This document shows positions 8,388 to 17,949 of a stretch of 64,000 bases of DNA, in pieces. The notes beneath the pieces were generated by a model. The model saw only the letters and a list, made by a program, of their open reading frames with translations. It was not told the DNA's origin and did not search any database. This DNA is from JANMJD01 sp963828405 (lineage in GTDB: Bacteria; Actinomycetota; Acidimicrobiia; Acidimicrobiales; Ilumatobacteraceae): NCBI GenBank assembly GCA_963828405.1, contig CAWHEG010000031.1:1426001-1490000 (forward strand), written 5' to 3'. Positions within the stretch are counted from its first letter, which is position 1; each line of letters starts with the position of its first letter. A program made the position numbers and the translations under genes.

Positions 8388-9097
8388 CGGAGGTCCACCT
8401 CGGTCTGCTCGGCGGACGCCGCAGCCATCTTGTACCCCACGCCGTACACCGTGAGCAGGTACCTGGGCGACGCCGGATCGGCCTCGATCTTCTTGCGCAG
8501 GTTGGCCACGTGCACGTCGACGGTTCGTTCGAGCCCGTCGTAGTCGAACCCGAAGGCGGCCTGGAGGAGCTGCATCCGGGTGAACACCCGGCCGGGACGG
8601 CGCGCCAGGGCGAGGAGGATGTCGAACTCGCGCGGCGTGCACTCCACGGGATCGCCGGCGACGGTGACCAGGCGCCGGGCCACGTCGAGGTGCAGGTCGT
8701 CGATGGCGTGCGCTTCGGGTTCGTCGGCGTGGCCGGCGCGGCGCAGCACCGTACGCACGCGGGCGACGAGCTCGCGGGGGCTGAACGGCTTGGTCAGGTA
8801 GTCGTCGGCGCCCAGTTCCAGACCGAGGAGCATGTCGTCCTCGGTGGCCCGGGCCGTGAGCATCACGATCGCCACCTCGGCCCCCTCGAAACGTAGGATC
8901 CGACAGACGTCGAGCCCGTCGACCTTGGGCATCATCACGTCGAGGACGATCAGGTCGGGTCGACGCCGGCGGGCCTGCTCGAGCGCCTCGCGTCCGTCGC
9001 GGGCGACGACGACGGCGAAGCCCTCGCGCTCGAGGTACAGGCGGATCAGGTCGGCCTGCTTGGGGTCGTCTTCGGCGATCAGGATCCGGGCGGGCAC
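8381..9097 (-). CDS. OmpR/PhoB-family response regulator
   Basis: 238 residues starting at GTG 9097, with GAGGA 8 nt upstream. In the receiver domain Asp10/Asp11 bind metal, Asp53 is the phospho-acceptor in LDVMMPK, and Lys103 is in LTKPFSP. The C-terminal winged helix contains CTPREFDILLAL and YDGLERTVDVHVANLRKKIE. It is a DNA-binding regulator paired with the overlapping histidine kinase. The secreted-protein gene 100 bp upstream on the same strand is a likely co-regulated partner or target. Confidence 0.93.
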   Translation of the reverse strand: MPARILIAEDDPKQADLIRLYLEREGFAVVVARDGREALEQARRRRPDLIVLDVMMPKVDGLDVCRILRFEGAEVAIVMLTARATEDDMLLGLELGADDYLTKPFSPRELVARVRTVLRRAGHADEPEAHAIDDLHLDVARRLVTVAGDPVECTPREFDILLALARRPGRVFTRMQLLQAAFGFDYDGLERTVDVHVANLRKKIEADPASPRYLLTVYGVGYKMAAASAEQTEVDLRC

Positions 9098-9197
9098 GAC
9101 GGGTTCCTCGGGACAGACGGGTGGACGGGAGTGTCCGGCAGCGGGGCCGGCGCCGCAGTGGCGCCGACCCCGTGACCGGGTGGGGGGATCCTGTTGG

Positions 9198-10133
9198 TCA
9201 GCCGCCGGTCCCGGTCTCGCCCGTGGCGGGAACGGCTGCGGCCGACCGGGTGACCGAGATCGTGGCGACCCCGGTGGGCCCGCCGGCGCAGGCCGTGAGG
9301 CTGCCGTCGACGGGTGCTGCGACGGACACGCCGAACGATCCGCCGTGCTCGCTGAAGTACTCCTGGGCGACGGCGTTGGCGGCCTCGTCGGTGAAGTCCC
9401 ACTCGACGTGGCCCAGGCCGCCGGGGCCCTCGACGATCGTGGCGTCGATGCCCTTGGCCGTGAAGGCCTCGAGCAGGCCCTGGTTGTCGGCTTCGATCTG
9501 CGCCCTGATCTCCTCGGGGATCTCGGGCGGCTGGAGATCGGACGATCCGACGACGATCGTGTCCCCGACAGCGCCCGACGAGACGATCACCTCGCCCGCC
9601 CCGCCGGGGAACGCTCCGCCAACGACGACCGTCGGCGCACCGCCGGGGCCTGCGCCGGCCAACGGCGGTAGTGGCAGGGCGCCGAACTTCTCGGTCACGT
9701 ACTGCTCGACGAGCCTGGCGACCTCGTCGGAGGCCGGGATGTCGGGGACGGTGACGCCCTGGTCATCGGTCGTGGTGGCGACATCGACGCCATGGTCGTG
9801 GAGGAAGTCGATCAGCGCCTTGGTGTCGGCGTTGATCCGTTCGACGACGTCGGCGGGCAACTCGGCGGCGCCGGGAGGAACGGCCGGGGGAACGGCCGGT
9901 CCGCCGGGTCCAGGGAACCCGACGCCGACGTGGACCGATGTGCATTCCGGGGCGGGGGCCGAGTCGGTCGTCGCCTCGAGGGACGAGATCGAGGCGATCC
10001 GCAACGCGGAGGAGGCGACGACCCGTGAGGCCGTGCCGGCCGATCCGCCGGCCCACACGGCGGCCCCTCCTCCGGCGACGAGGGTGGTGGCGGTGACACC
10101 GGCACAGAGGGCGAGGCGGCGGGAGATCTTCAT
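9198..10133 (-). CDS. Secreted protein of unknown function upstream of the two-component system
   Basis: 311 residues. It has a Sec-type signal (MKISRRLALCAG...LVAGGGAAVWAGG) and no lipobox. The mature part has two related segments, each a helical ERINADTKALIDFLHDHGVDV or QIEADNQGLLEAFTAKGIDA-type stretch ending in a beta-rich part, suggesting an internal duplication around a Pro/Gly-rich linker. Shine-Dalgarno AGGAG precedes the ATG. I do not recognise the family. The position ahead of the regulator/kinase genes hints at a periplasmic accessory or output protein. Confidence 0.7.
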   Translation of the reverse strand: MKISRRLALCAGVTATTLVAGGGAAVWAGGSAGTASRVVASSALRIASISSLEATTDSAPAPECTSVHVGVGFPGPGGPAVPPAVPPGAAELPADVVERINADTKALIDFLHDHGVDVATTTDDQGVTVPDIPASDEVARLVEQYVTEKFGALPLPPLAGAGPGGAPTVVVGGAFPGGAGEVIVSSGAVGDTIVVGSSDLQPPEIPEEIRAQIEADNQGLLEAFTAKGIDATIVEGPGGLGHVEWDFTDEAANAVAQEYFSEHGGSFGVSVAAPVDGSLTACAGGPTGVATISVTRSAAAVPATGETGTGG

Positions 10134-10287
10134 GGCGTGACTCCTGGGAAGTGGGGGATGAGCACCGTGCTCACGGATCGATGATGCGCTACCACCTGCG
10201 AAGAACTGATGAAGACGATGTCAGATCATAGGGGGGACACGCATGTCACCCGCCTGCGGCAGCGGGTCGGGACGGGGCGCCGCCGAC

Positions 10288-10293
10288 TAGTCT
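10288..10293 (+). promoter_or_regulatory. -10 box TAGTCT fixing the formate dehydrogenase start
   Basis: TAGTCT lies 6 nt before the ATG at 10300, the spacing of a leaderless promoter. The same TAG is an in-frame stop, so the reading frame cannot extend further upstream. Confidence 0.6.
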
Positions 10294-10299
10294 GGAGTG

Positions 10300-12234
10300 A
10301 TGGCCCGCCATCGTTTCGACCCCTACGACCGGCTGACCACCCCCCTCGTGCGCGACGCCGGGGTCCTGCGCCCCACCACCTGGGACGAGGCGCTCAGCCG
10401 GGCGGCCGACGGCTTCCGCGCCGCCCGCGATGCCGGCGGGCCCGACTCCGTGGGGGTGTTCTCCTGCTCGAAGTCGACCAACGAGATGAACTTCATCGCC
10501 CAGAAGTTCGCCCGTGTCGCCATCGGCACCAACAACATCGACTCCTGCAACCGCACTTGACACGCCCCGAGCGTGGTCGGTCTGGCCACAGTGTTCGGAG
10601 CCGGCGGCGGTACGTCGTCCTATGCGGAGATCGAGGACACCGACGTCATCGTGATGTGGGGGTCGAACGCCCGTGACGCGCACCCGATCTTCTTCCATCA
10701 TGTCCTCGCCGGGGTACGCAACGGCGCCAAGCTGATCGTCGTCGACCCGCGACGCACCTCCACGGCCCAGTGGGGCGACCTGTGGGCCGGGTTGCACGTC
10801 GGCACCGACATCGCCCTGTCGAACACGATCGCCCGCGAGATCATCCATGCCGGGCTGGCCAACGAGGACTTCATCACCCGGTCGACGAGCGGTTTCGAGG
10901 AGTACCGGGTCTCGGTCGAGGAGTGGACGCTGGCCCGCGGCGCCGAGGTGACCGGTGTGCCCGCCGACGTGATCCGCGAGATCGCCCACACCTACGCCCG
11001 GGCCGACCGGGCCCAGATGTGCTGGACGCTCGGGATCACCGAGCACCACAACGCCGTCGACAACGTGCTCTGCCTGATCAACCTGGCCCTGTTGTGCGGT
11101 CATGTCGGCCGTTACGGCTCGGGGGTCAACCCGCTGCGCGGGCAGAACAACGTGCAGGGCGGCGGCGACATGGGCGCCATCCCCAACCGCCTGGCCGGCT
11201 TCCAGGACATCCTCGACCCGACGGTGCGCGAGAAGTTCGGCGCGGCCTGGGGCGTGGCGATCCAGGACCGCTACGGCTGGCACCTGACCCAGATGTTCGA
11301 GGCGATGGAGCGCGGCGACCTACGGGCGGTCTACGTGATCGGCGAGAACCCGGCCCAGTCGGAGGCGGACAAGCAGCACACCGTGCACCTGCTCGAGGGC
11401 CTCGACCACCTGGTGGTGCAGGACATCTTCCTCACCAAGACCGCCGCGCTGGCCGACGTCGTGCTGCCCGGCTCGGCGTCGTGGTGCGAAAGCGAGGGCA
11501 CCGTCACCAACTCCGAGCGGCGGGTGCAGCGCACGCGCAAGGCGCTCGACCCGCCCGCCGAGGCGCGCGACGACATCCAGATCATCCTCGAGGTGTGCCG
11601 CCGCCTCGGCCACGAGTGGGGGTACACCTCGTCGGAGGACATCTGGAACGAGGTCCGCTCGCTCAGCCCGATGCACGCCGGGATGTCGTACGCCCGACTC
11701 GAGGAGCTCGGCGGCATCCAGTGGCCGTGCCCGTCGGACGACACGCTCGAGCCGTCGTACCTCCACGGCCGGCTGTGGGCCGACAGGCTCGAGGATCGCG
11801 GCCGTCTCGCCCCGTTCTCGGTGGTCGTCGACGACCCGCCGGTCGACCGGTTGTCCGAGGACTTCCCGCTCCGCCTGACCACCGGCCGGCGCCTCGACTC
11901 GTACAACACCGGCGTCCAGTCGGGCGGGTTCCGCAGCCCGCTGCGCAACGGCGAGACGATCGACGTGTCGCCGGAGGATGCCGAGCGGCTCGGGCTGACC
12001 GAGGGCGAGGTGGTCAGCGTGGTGTCCCGACGGGGCGCGCTGCTCGTCCCGGTGCGCCTCGACGATGCCCTGCGCCCCGGCCTGGTGTTCATGACCTTCC
12101 ACTTCCCCGACGAGGTCGACACCAACGTGCTGACGATCGAGGCGACCGACCCCAAGTCGGGCACCGCCGAGTTCAAGGCGGCCGCCGTGCGCATCGACAG
12201 GGTCCGCGACCTGATCCCCACCGCCGGGGTGTAG
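10300..12234 (+). CDS. fdhF: Selenocysteine formate dehydrogenase H-like catalytic subunit (UGA at 10558 read as Sec)
   Basis: 644 codons with an in-frame UGA at codon 87 in the context NNIDSCNRT-U-HAPSVVGL, which matches the CARVUHGPSVAGL active site of E. coli FdhF. Sec87, His88 and Arg280 (in NPLRGQNN) correspond to U140, H141 and R333 of that enzyme with a constant offset of 53. A SECIS-like hairpin follows the UGA. The molybdopterin domains (NGAKLIVVDPRR, VQDIFLTKTA, C-terminal MopB-binding barrel) are complete. The first 53 residues, which in FdhF hold the 4Fe-4S cysteines and the relay lysine, are absent. An in-frame stop at 10288 and a leaderless -10 box show this is not a misplaced start. 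Expected reaction: formate to CO2. The electron acceptor subunit is not in the window. Confidence 0.9.
10558..10597 (+). promoter_or_regulatory. UGA selenocysteine codon plus bacterial SECIS hairpin
   Basis: UGA is at 10558-10560. Twelve nt later GUGGUC (10573-10578) pairs with GGCCAC (10584-10589), with one G-U pair, closing the loop GGUCU (10579-10583). E. coli fdhF has an upper stem starting 11 nt after UGA with loop AGGUCU, where the G and U contact SelB. Below the apical stem, pairing is weaker (10571-10572 with 10591-10592 around a bulged A). Confidence 0.85.
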
Positions 12235-12276
12235 ACGCCGCCGGCGCCAGGCGCCCCGATCGCTACTCTCGTCGCC

Positions 12277-13806
12277 ATGTCCCGTGACCGGCCCAACGTG
12301 CTCGTCGTGATGTACGACCAGATGACACCCTCGGTGCTCGGGTGCTACGGCGGGGTCGCCCGTACCCCGCACATCGATCGGCTGGCCGCCGAGGGCGTCG
12401 TCTTCGACGCCGCCTACACCAACAGCCCGCTGTGCACCCCGGCGCGCTACTGCATGATGACCGGCCAGCTGCCCTCGGCCACCCGTGGCTACGACAACGC
12501 GGCTTACCTGGCCAGCACGATTCCGACGTTCGCCCACTACCTGCGGGCCGCCGGCTACCGCACCGTGCTGTCGGGCAAGATGCACTTCGTCGGGCCCGAC
12601 CAGCTCCACGGCTTCGAGTCGCGCCGAACCACCGACATCTACCCGGCCGACTTCGGCTGGACCCCGGACTGGCGATCCCCCGACGAGCGGATCGACTGGT
12701 GGTACCACAACATGGACAGCGTCGTCGGGGCCGGGGTCGCCGAGGTGACCAATCAGCTGCTGTTCGACGACGAGGTCGGCCACCAGGCCGTTCGTGCCCT
12801 GCACGACCTGGCCCGGGCCGACGACGACCGCCCGTTCGTGCTCGTCGCCAGCTTCACCCATCCCCACGACCCCTATGTCACCCGCCAGGAGTACTGGGAG
12901 CGTTATGCAGGCGTCGACATCCCGCTGCCGGTCGTCGCCGCCGGTGACGTGGTCGTCGACCCGCACTCGGCCCGTCTGCGCCACGCCGTGGAGGCCGACC
13001 GGGTCGTCGTCACCGACGAGCACGTGCTCGCCGCCCGCCGGGCCTACCTGGGCAACGTGTCCTACTGCGACGACTGGACGGGCCGGCTGATGACGACGCT
13101 CGACGCCCTCGGCCTGGCCGACGACACCGTCGTGGTGCTCGTCGCCGACCACGGCGACATGCTCGGGGAGCGCGGGCTCTGGTACAAGATGAACTTCTTC
13201 GAGGGCTCGGCGCGCATCCCCCTCGTCGTCCACGCACCGGACCGATTCGCGGCGAGCCGGGTCGCCGAGCCGGTGTCGCTCGTCGACGTGCTGCCGACGC
13301 TGGTCGATCTCGCCGGCGGGTTCGACGGCGAGCCGGTCGAGCCCCTGGCCGGCGCATCGCTGGCCGGACTGTGCGGCGGTCGGTCCGAGGAGCGCACGGT
13401 GATCGGCGAGTACATGGCCGAGGGCTCGGTCGCCCCGATCCTGATGATCCGCCGGGGCACCCTGAAGTACGTCGCCTGCCCGGTCGACCCGGACCAGTTG
13501 TACGACCTGGCCGACGACCCTCACGAGCGGGTGAACCTCGCCGCCGATCCGGCCTGGGGACCGGCTCTCGCCGGGTTCCGCTCCGAGGTGGCGGCGGGCT
13601 GGGATCTCGACGAACTGCGAGCCGAGGTGCTCGCCGACCAGGCACGGCGCCGGTTCGTCGGCGCCGCGCTGCGCTCAGGGCAGTTCACGCCGTGGGACTA
13701 CACCCCGCCCGCCGACGGCTCGACGCAGTACATGCGCAACCACCTCGACCTCAACGACGTCGAGCGCCTGGCCCGCTGGCCGCGCGACGATCCCGCCCGG
13801 CGGTGA
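12277..13806 (+). CDS. betC: Choline-sulfatase
   Basis: 509 residues of the type I sulfatase family. The formylglycine motif is C53-T-P-A-R, and metal-binding residues occur in MYDQMTPS and VADHGDMLGERGLW. Long stretches are characteristic of BetC, such as GKMHFVGPDQLHGFE, DIYPADFGWTPD and FTHPHDPY, and the C-terminal choline-sulfatase extension is present. It hydrolyses choline-O-sulfate to choline and sulfate in the cytosol, feeding glycine-betaine synthesis or sulfur supply. No betaine genes are adjacent. A TACTCT -10 box at 12264-12269 lies 7 nt before the ATG, suggesting a leaderless mRNA. The sulfatase-activating enzyme must be elsewhere. Confidence 0.92.
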   Translation: MSRDRPNVLVVMYDQMTPSVLGCYGGVARTPHIDRLAAEGVVFDAAYTNSPLCTPARYCMMTGQLPSATRGYDNAAYLASTIPTFAHYLRAAGYRTVLSGKMHFVGPDQLHGFESRRTTDIYPADFGWTPDWRSPDERIDWWYHNMDSVVGAGVAEVTNQLLFDDEVGHQAVRALHDLARADDDRPFVLVASFTHPHDPYVTRQEYWERYAGVDIPLPVVAAGDVVVDPHSARLRHAVEADRVVVTDEHVLAARRAYLGNVSYCDDWTGRLMTTLDALGLADDTVVVLVADHGDMLGERGLWYKMNFFEGSARIPLVVHAPDRFAASRVAEPVSLVDVLPTLVDLAGGFDGEPVEPLAGASLAGLCGGRSEERTVIGEYMAEGSVAPILMIRRGTLKYVACPVDPDQLYDLADDPHERVNLAADPAWGPALAGFRSEVAAGWDLDELRAEVLADQARRRFVGAALRSGQFTPWDYTPPADGSTQYMRNHLDLNDVERLARWPRDDPARR

Positions 13807-13812
13807 CGTCGG

Positions 13813-14604
13813 CTACTGCACGCCGCGGCGCACGAGGGCGGCGAAACGCGCGCCGGCATCGGGGTCACCGGTCAGGCTGATCGCCTCGCCGGGCCGGTTC
13901 CACAACCAGGCATCGAGCGCACCGGCCGCACCGCTCGCCGCGAACGACCGTGCCGCGGTCGCGTTCCCGGCCTCGACGGTGAGGGCGTCCTCGTCGTAGG
14001 TCGTACCCGTGTTCGGGCTCGTCCCGTCGAAGCGGCCGATGGTCACCTGCCAGGCCCGGCCGGTGTCGGTCGCCAGCACCAGGCCGACCGGTCCGCCGGT
14101 GAAGGTGCCCCACACCGGCACCTCCCCGAACGCCACGCGCAGCACGATGTCGATCCCGTCCTCGGCGAGCGCGGGCTCGATCGGGCCGACGTCGCCGACC
14201 GCCGATTCGGCATCGAGCCGGTGCATCAACGCCTCGTGGGCCTGCCAGCGCAGCACGAACCCGGCTGACCGGTCCGGGGCCCATGTCCACACCGACGTGG
14301 CCGGATCGCATCCGCGCAGGCTGTCGAGCAGCGCGGTGGTGGCCCGGCCGTGGAGACCGAGCAGATCGGCGTAGACCCCGGGCCGCTCGGGAGCCGCCGC
14401 CTCGGCTGCGTCGGGGTCGTTGAGCCGCCCGCCGACGATCGCCGCCCAGAAGAACTGCACCTCGGTGAGGTGCCAGAGCAGGTCTGCGGCGCTCCATCCC
14501 GGGCACGTGGGCACAGGGGCCGCCGGGTCGGCACCCTCGAGGCACAGGCCGAACCGGTGTGATTCGCGTTCGATGGCGGCGAGGAAGTCGAGGTTGGCGC
14601 TCAC
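13813..14604 (-). CDS. Maleylpyruvate isomerase family (mycothiol-dependent type) protein
   Basis: 263 residues from GTG 14604. A GTG 9 bp upstream is possible, but TAGCGT (14617-14612 on this strand) is 7 nt from 14604, fitting a leaderless start there. The N-terminal DinB-like four-helix domain has metal-binding His in DLLWHLTEVQ and in QAHEALMHRLDAE. The C-terminal domain resembles SCP2-like MDMPI_C. Family members are metal-dependent enzymes that use mycothiol as thiol. The substrate is unknown. It lies 18 bp behind the dynamin-like gene and may be read with it. Confidence 0.8.
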   Translation of the reverse strand: MSANLDFLAAIERESHRFGLCLEGADPAAPVPTCPGWSAADLLWHLTEVQFFWAAIVGGRLNDPDAAEAAAPERPGVYADLLGLHGRATTALLDSLRGCDPATSVWTWAPDRSAGFVLRWQAHEALMHRLDAESAVGDVGPIEPALAEDGIDIVLRVAFGEVPVWGTFTGGPVGLVLATDTGRAWQVTIGRFDGTSPNTGTTYDEDALTVEAGNATAARSFAASGAAGALDAWLWNRPGEAISLTGDPDAGARFAALVRRGVQ

Positions 14605-14611
14605 CGCGGGC

Positions 14612-14617
14612 ACGCTA
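14612..14617 (-). promoter_or_regulatory. -10 box TAGCGT before the maleylpyruvate isomerase family gene
   Basis: The hexamer lies 7 nt upstream of the GTG at 14604 and decides between two candidate starts. Confidence 0.45.
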
Positions 14618-14622
14618 GGACA

Positions 14623-16102
14623 TCAGCTCCCGGCGTGAGCTGCGTAGATCGATTCGCAGACGCGTGCCGCGGTGTCGCAGATCTCGACGAGCGCCGGCTC
14701 GGCCAGCGGGTCGGCACCGCGGGTTCGCCATCTCGTGACGGCGACGAGTGCCTGGTTCCGGATCTGGTCGTCACCGGCCGAAGCCGGCAATCCCAGGGCC
14801 ACGGCGGCGCCGCCCGCGGCGAGGACTCGTTCGAGATCGGTGCGGTCGGTGCGCGTTCACGCGGACCGAACCACTGCGGATCAGGTGGGCGGCGCGCAGC
14901 TGGGCGAACTCCACGGTGCTCGACTCGACCTGTTCGAGTTCTCGGTCGATCGCCGCGGCGAGGGCCGGATCGGCGGCGGCGACCGACCGGGTGATCAGTC
15001 GTAGGGCGACGATCGCCGAACGGGCCTGGAGGATCCGCGCCCGGGGCATGAACTCGCCGGCGATCAGCTTGCGGAGCGCACCGAGCCCGGAGTGCTCGAC
15101 CAGGATCGGCCCCAGCGTCGCAGCCGTCGTGCCCCGCCCGGCGCGGATCTCGCCGACCGCCAGGCGGACCCCGAACATGCCGAGGCGCTGCAGCAGCGAA
15201 CGGCGCGCCTCCACGGTCAGTTCGCTGGCCGAGACATCGCAGAACTGGTCGGCCGACATCAACATCAACTCGAGCGCGGCGGGATCGCCGGCGGCCAGCA
15301 TCCGCAGGTTGGCGACCTCCTCTTCGCGCAGCGTCAGCCCGGTCTCGGCGAGCAGCCCGGCCATCGGCGTGACCGCCGAGCACAGGGCGCGCAGCTCGGC
15401 GTTCTCCTGATAGCGCTGGGCGATGCGACCCGACGAGGCCATCGCGTCGAGCCGGCCGGCGCCGATCTCGTCGGCGCGGCTGAGGACGGCGACGGCGTTG
15501 ACCGGGGAGGCCGCCGTGACGTTGCGATCCATGAACGCGTCGAGGAAGGCGATGTCGCTGCGATGGGCGTGGCGCATCAGGTACACGACGGCGTCGGCAT
15601 CGCCCGGCCGATCGGCATCGTGTTCGAGGAAATCACGGGTGCGGCGCGAGTTCTCGTCGTTGATGCTCGCCAGCCCGGGCGTATCGATCAACGTGATCGA
15701 CTCGAGCGCGCTGGTCGGTACGGTCACCTCGAGCGATTCGATGTCCTTCTCGGCCAGTGAGCCGAGCTTGATGTCCAGGGCACCGCCGGCCCGGGTGAAG
15801 GCCAGTTGCTGTGCCTGCCCGTCACGACACCGCGCCGTCACCTGGTACGTCGGTCCCCGCTTGTACCAACTGACCAGCCGGGTGCATTCGCCGGCATCCG
15901 TGGGGGCGAGCCGCTCGCCGACGAGGGCGTTGAGCAGTGTCGACTTGCCGGCCTTGACCCGTCCGGCGATCGCCACCCGCAGCGGGCCCTGCAGCCGTTC
16001 GACGACGGCGCGGGCCTCCGCGGCGATCTGCGGCGTCGGGGCGGCGGCCTCGAGTCGGTGGGCGACCCCGAGCACCTGTTCCGTCAACGACGTGGTGTTC
16101 AC
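14623..16102 (-). pseudogene. IniC-like dynamin GTPase with a one-base insertion near 14856
   Basis: The gene starts at GTG 16102 and overlaps the stop of the upstream dynamin gene by 4 bp (GTGA). Walker A is AGRVKAGKST (residues 46-55), the switch motif LIDTPGLASI, and G4 candidate VLSRADEIG. A helical stalk follows. After about residue 415 the frame breaks. Removing one T of the TT at 14856-14857 (plus strand) restores a continuous C-terminus, ERVLAAGGAAVALGLPASAG through VCESIYAAHAGS, ending at 14623 and giving 492 residues. As sequenced, the frame stops at 14771 after an Arg-rich tail. It may be a real mutation or a base-call error. Partner of the GTPase at 16099-17949. Confidence 0.8.
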
Positions 16103-17949
16103 GAAGATCCCTTCCCCGCCGTGACCTTGGTCAGGAAGGCCTCGATGTTGGTGAGCGTCTTCACCGTGGCATCGACCTCCGCCACCCGCTGCTGGCGTTC
16201 GGCCTGCGACTTCTGCCCGTCCTGTTGTGCCCGCGTCGCCGTCTCGGTGTAGGTGCGCAGCAACTCCGACAGCCGGTCGCCGAATTCGTCGCGCAGCTCG
16301 CGCTGGATGTCGCGCAGCGCGCCGGAGATCTGGTTGCCCACCTCGAACTGCACGTCGTCGGCGAACTGGCGCATCTGGGACCGCGCCGCCTGTCGCAGCG
16401 CGGCGATCTTCTTCTTGCGTTCCTCGACGAGGCCCATCACCCCGAAGATCCCACCGACGCCGAGCATCACCGGATGCATGCCGGCGAGGATCTTGACGCT
16501 CTTGCCGGCGAACTGCGAGACCGTGCCGAGCAACATCAGACCACCCTGAGCGCCCTTGAGGGTGGTCATGCCCTTGCCCAGTGCGCCCTTCGACCTGCTG
16601 CTCCCCGGCGCCTCGAGTGACTTGTCCCGCCAGAGGTCCTCGATCCCGCCGAACGACAGGTGGCCGGATTCGCCGAGCTGCAGATCCTCGCCGAGCATCT
16701 CGACGACATCGGTCCGGATCTGGTCGCGGCCGACTTCGAGGGCGACGAAGGCGTCGGTCACCTGGTCGGCGACGACGGTCTGGACGTAACGGGTGAGCTC
16801 GTCCCATTCGTCACCCTTGGCGAGCACCTCGATCCGTTCGTCCATCGTGCGCGAAATCGTGCGCATCGCCGAGCGGAACGTGTAGTTGACGTTGTTGCTC
16901 AGGTCGCTGGTCCGGTCGGAGACGAGTTGGTTCCATTTCGATCCCGGTCCACGGAGGAACTCGATCCTCGCCTTGGCGCTCTGCAGCGTCGCCATCATCT
17001 CCTGCGCCGAGGCCGGGTCGGTCAACATCTCCCGTTCGGCGGCGAGGCCCGAACGGACCTGCGTGACGATCGACAACGCATCGCCGGCCGAGCGCACCGT
17101 GGCCATCGCCTTGGCCGGAGCGACCACGTCGTCGCCGAGATGACGCACGAGATCGGGGATTCGACTGAGCTCGTTGAGCGCCTTGTCCTTGCGGGCCAGC
17201 GCATCGGTTCGCAACGCGCTGCTCACCGAGACCATCGGGATCTGGATGCCGAATCGGGCGAGGTGGCCGCGGTCGAGGTCCATGATCCGCTGCCACTCCG
17301 GGTAGAGATCGATCTTCGTCAGGGCGAACATCACGGTCGGGCACAGTTCGGTCGCCCGGCGCAGGAAGTCGACCTCGGGCGCGCTGAGCTCGGACGACGC
17401 GTCGCTGGCGAAGATCAGTCCATCGGCGAACGGCAGGAAGCTGAGGGTGGCTGCGGCATGGCCGGCGCCCAACCCGCCCATGCCGGGCGTGTCGACGACC
17501 ACCAGACCCTGCTTGAGCAGCGGGCTCGTCACCGAGATCTCGACCCGCTCGACGCCCTTGACGTTGCCAGGATTGCCGGCCTCGCTGACCCACTGGTCGA
17601 GTTGATCGATGGTCGTCTTCTCGGTCACCTGCTTGTCACCCTCGGTCCGGCGCACGGTGACGCCGGGTGAGTCGCCGTAGCGCACGAGGGTGATCGCCGA
17701 GGTGGCCAGGTCGTCATCGACGGGGCAGACCACCTGGCCGAGCATCGCGTTGATCAAGGAGCTCTTGCCCTGCTTGAACTCGCCCACGACGCAGACGATC
17801 GTCGACGGCCGCTTCAGCCGCGCCCCGGCGGCCGTCGCCCGGCTGACGAGGTCGCCGCGATCGAGCTTGTTGAGCACCTTGACCAGTTCGGCGATTGCGC
17901 CGTCGACGGTCGGCGCGGCCGGCGCCGCAGGCGCCGGCGGGTCGGCCAT
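16099..17949 (-). CDS. IniA-like dynamin family GTPase
   Basis: 616 residues. Walker A is GEFKQGKS (56-63), G2 is a Thr in LATSAIT, G3 is DTPGMGG (about 153) and G4 is LTKIDLY. A helical trunk follows, then a hydrophobic Gly-rich segment (GGLMLLGTVSQFAGK...LGVGGIFGVMGL, about 485-530) before a Lys-rich coiled-coil tail. This is the paddle arrangement of bacterial dynamins that bind and remodel membranes. Its ATG overlaps the stop of the upstream glycine-zipper gene by 1 nt, and its stop overlaps the next dynamin start, so the three are one translational unit. Order and sizes recall mycobacterial iniB-iniA-iniC. Confidence 0.88.
   Translation of the reverse strand: MADPPAPAAPAAPTVDGAIAELVKVLNKLDRGDLVSRATAAGARLKRPSTIVCVVGEFKQGKSSLINAMLGQVVCPVDDDLATSAITLVRYGDSPGVTVRRTEGDKQVTEKTTIDQLDQWVSEAGNPGNVKGVERVEISVTSPLLKQGLVVVDTPGMGGLGAGHAAATLSFLPFADGLIFASDASSELSAPEVDFLRRATELCPTVMFALTKIDLYPEWQRIMDLDRGHLARFGIQIPMVSVSSALRTDALARKDKALNELSRIPDLVRHLGDDVVAPAKAMATVRSAGDALSIVTQVRSGLAAEREMLTDPASAQEMMATLQSAKARIEFLRGPGSKWNQLVSDRTSDLSNNVNYTFRSAMRTISRTMDERIEVLAKGDEWDELTRYVQTVVADQVTDAFVALEVGRDQIRTDVVEMLGEDLQLGESGHLSFGGIEDLWRDKSLEAPGSSRSKGALGKGMTTLKGAQGGLMLLGTVSQFAGKSVKILAGMHPVMLGVGGIFGVMGLVEERKKKIAALRQAARSQMRQFADDVQFEVGNQISGALRDIQRELRDEFGDRLSELLRTYTETATRAQQDGQKSQAERQQRVAEVDATVKTLTNIEAFLTKVTAGKGSS

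Noticed and set aside
10558..10560. Formate dehydrogenase as a nonsense-broken pseudogene
   Set aside because: The stop is UGA exactly at the catalytic Sec position with a correctly spaced SECIS-like hairpin, and the frame is open on both sides.
10246..11283. Minus-strand 345-codon frame
   Set aside because: Shadow of the formate dehydrogenase gene; low-complexity composition and no start signal.
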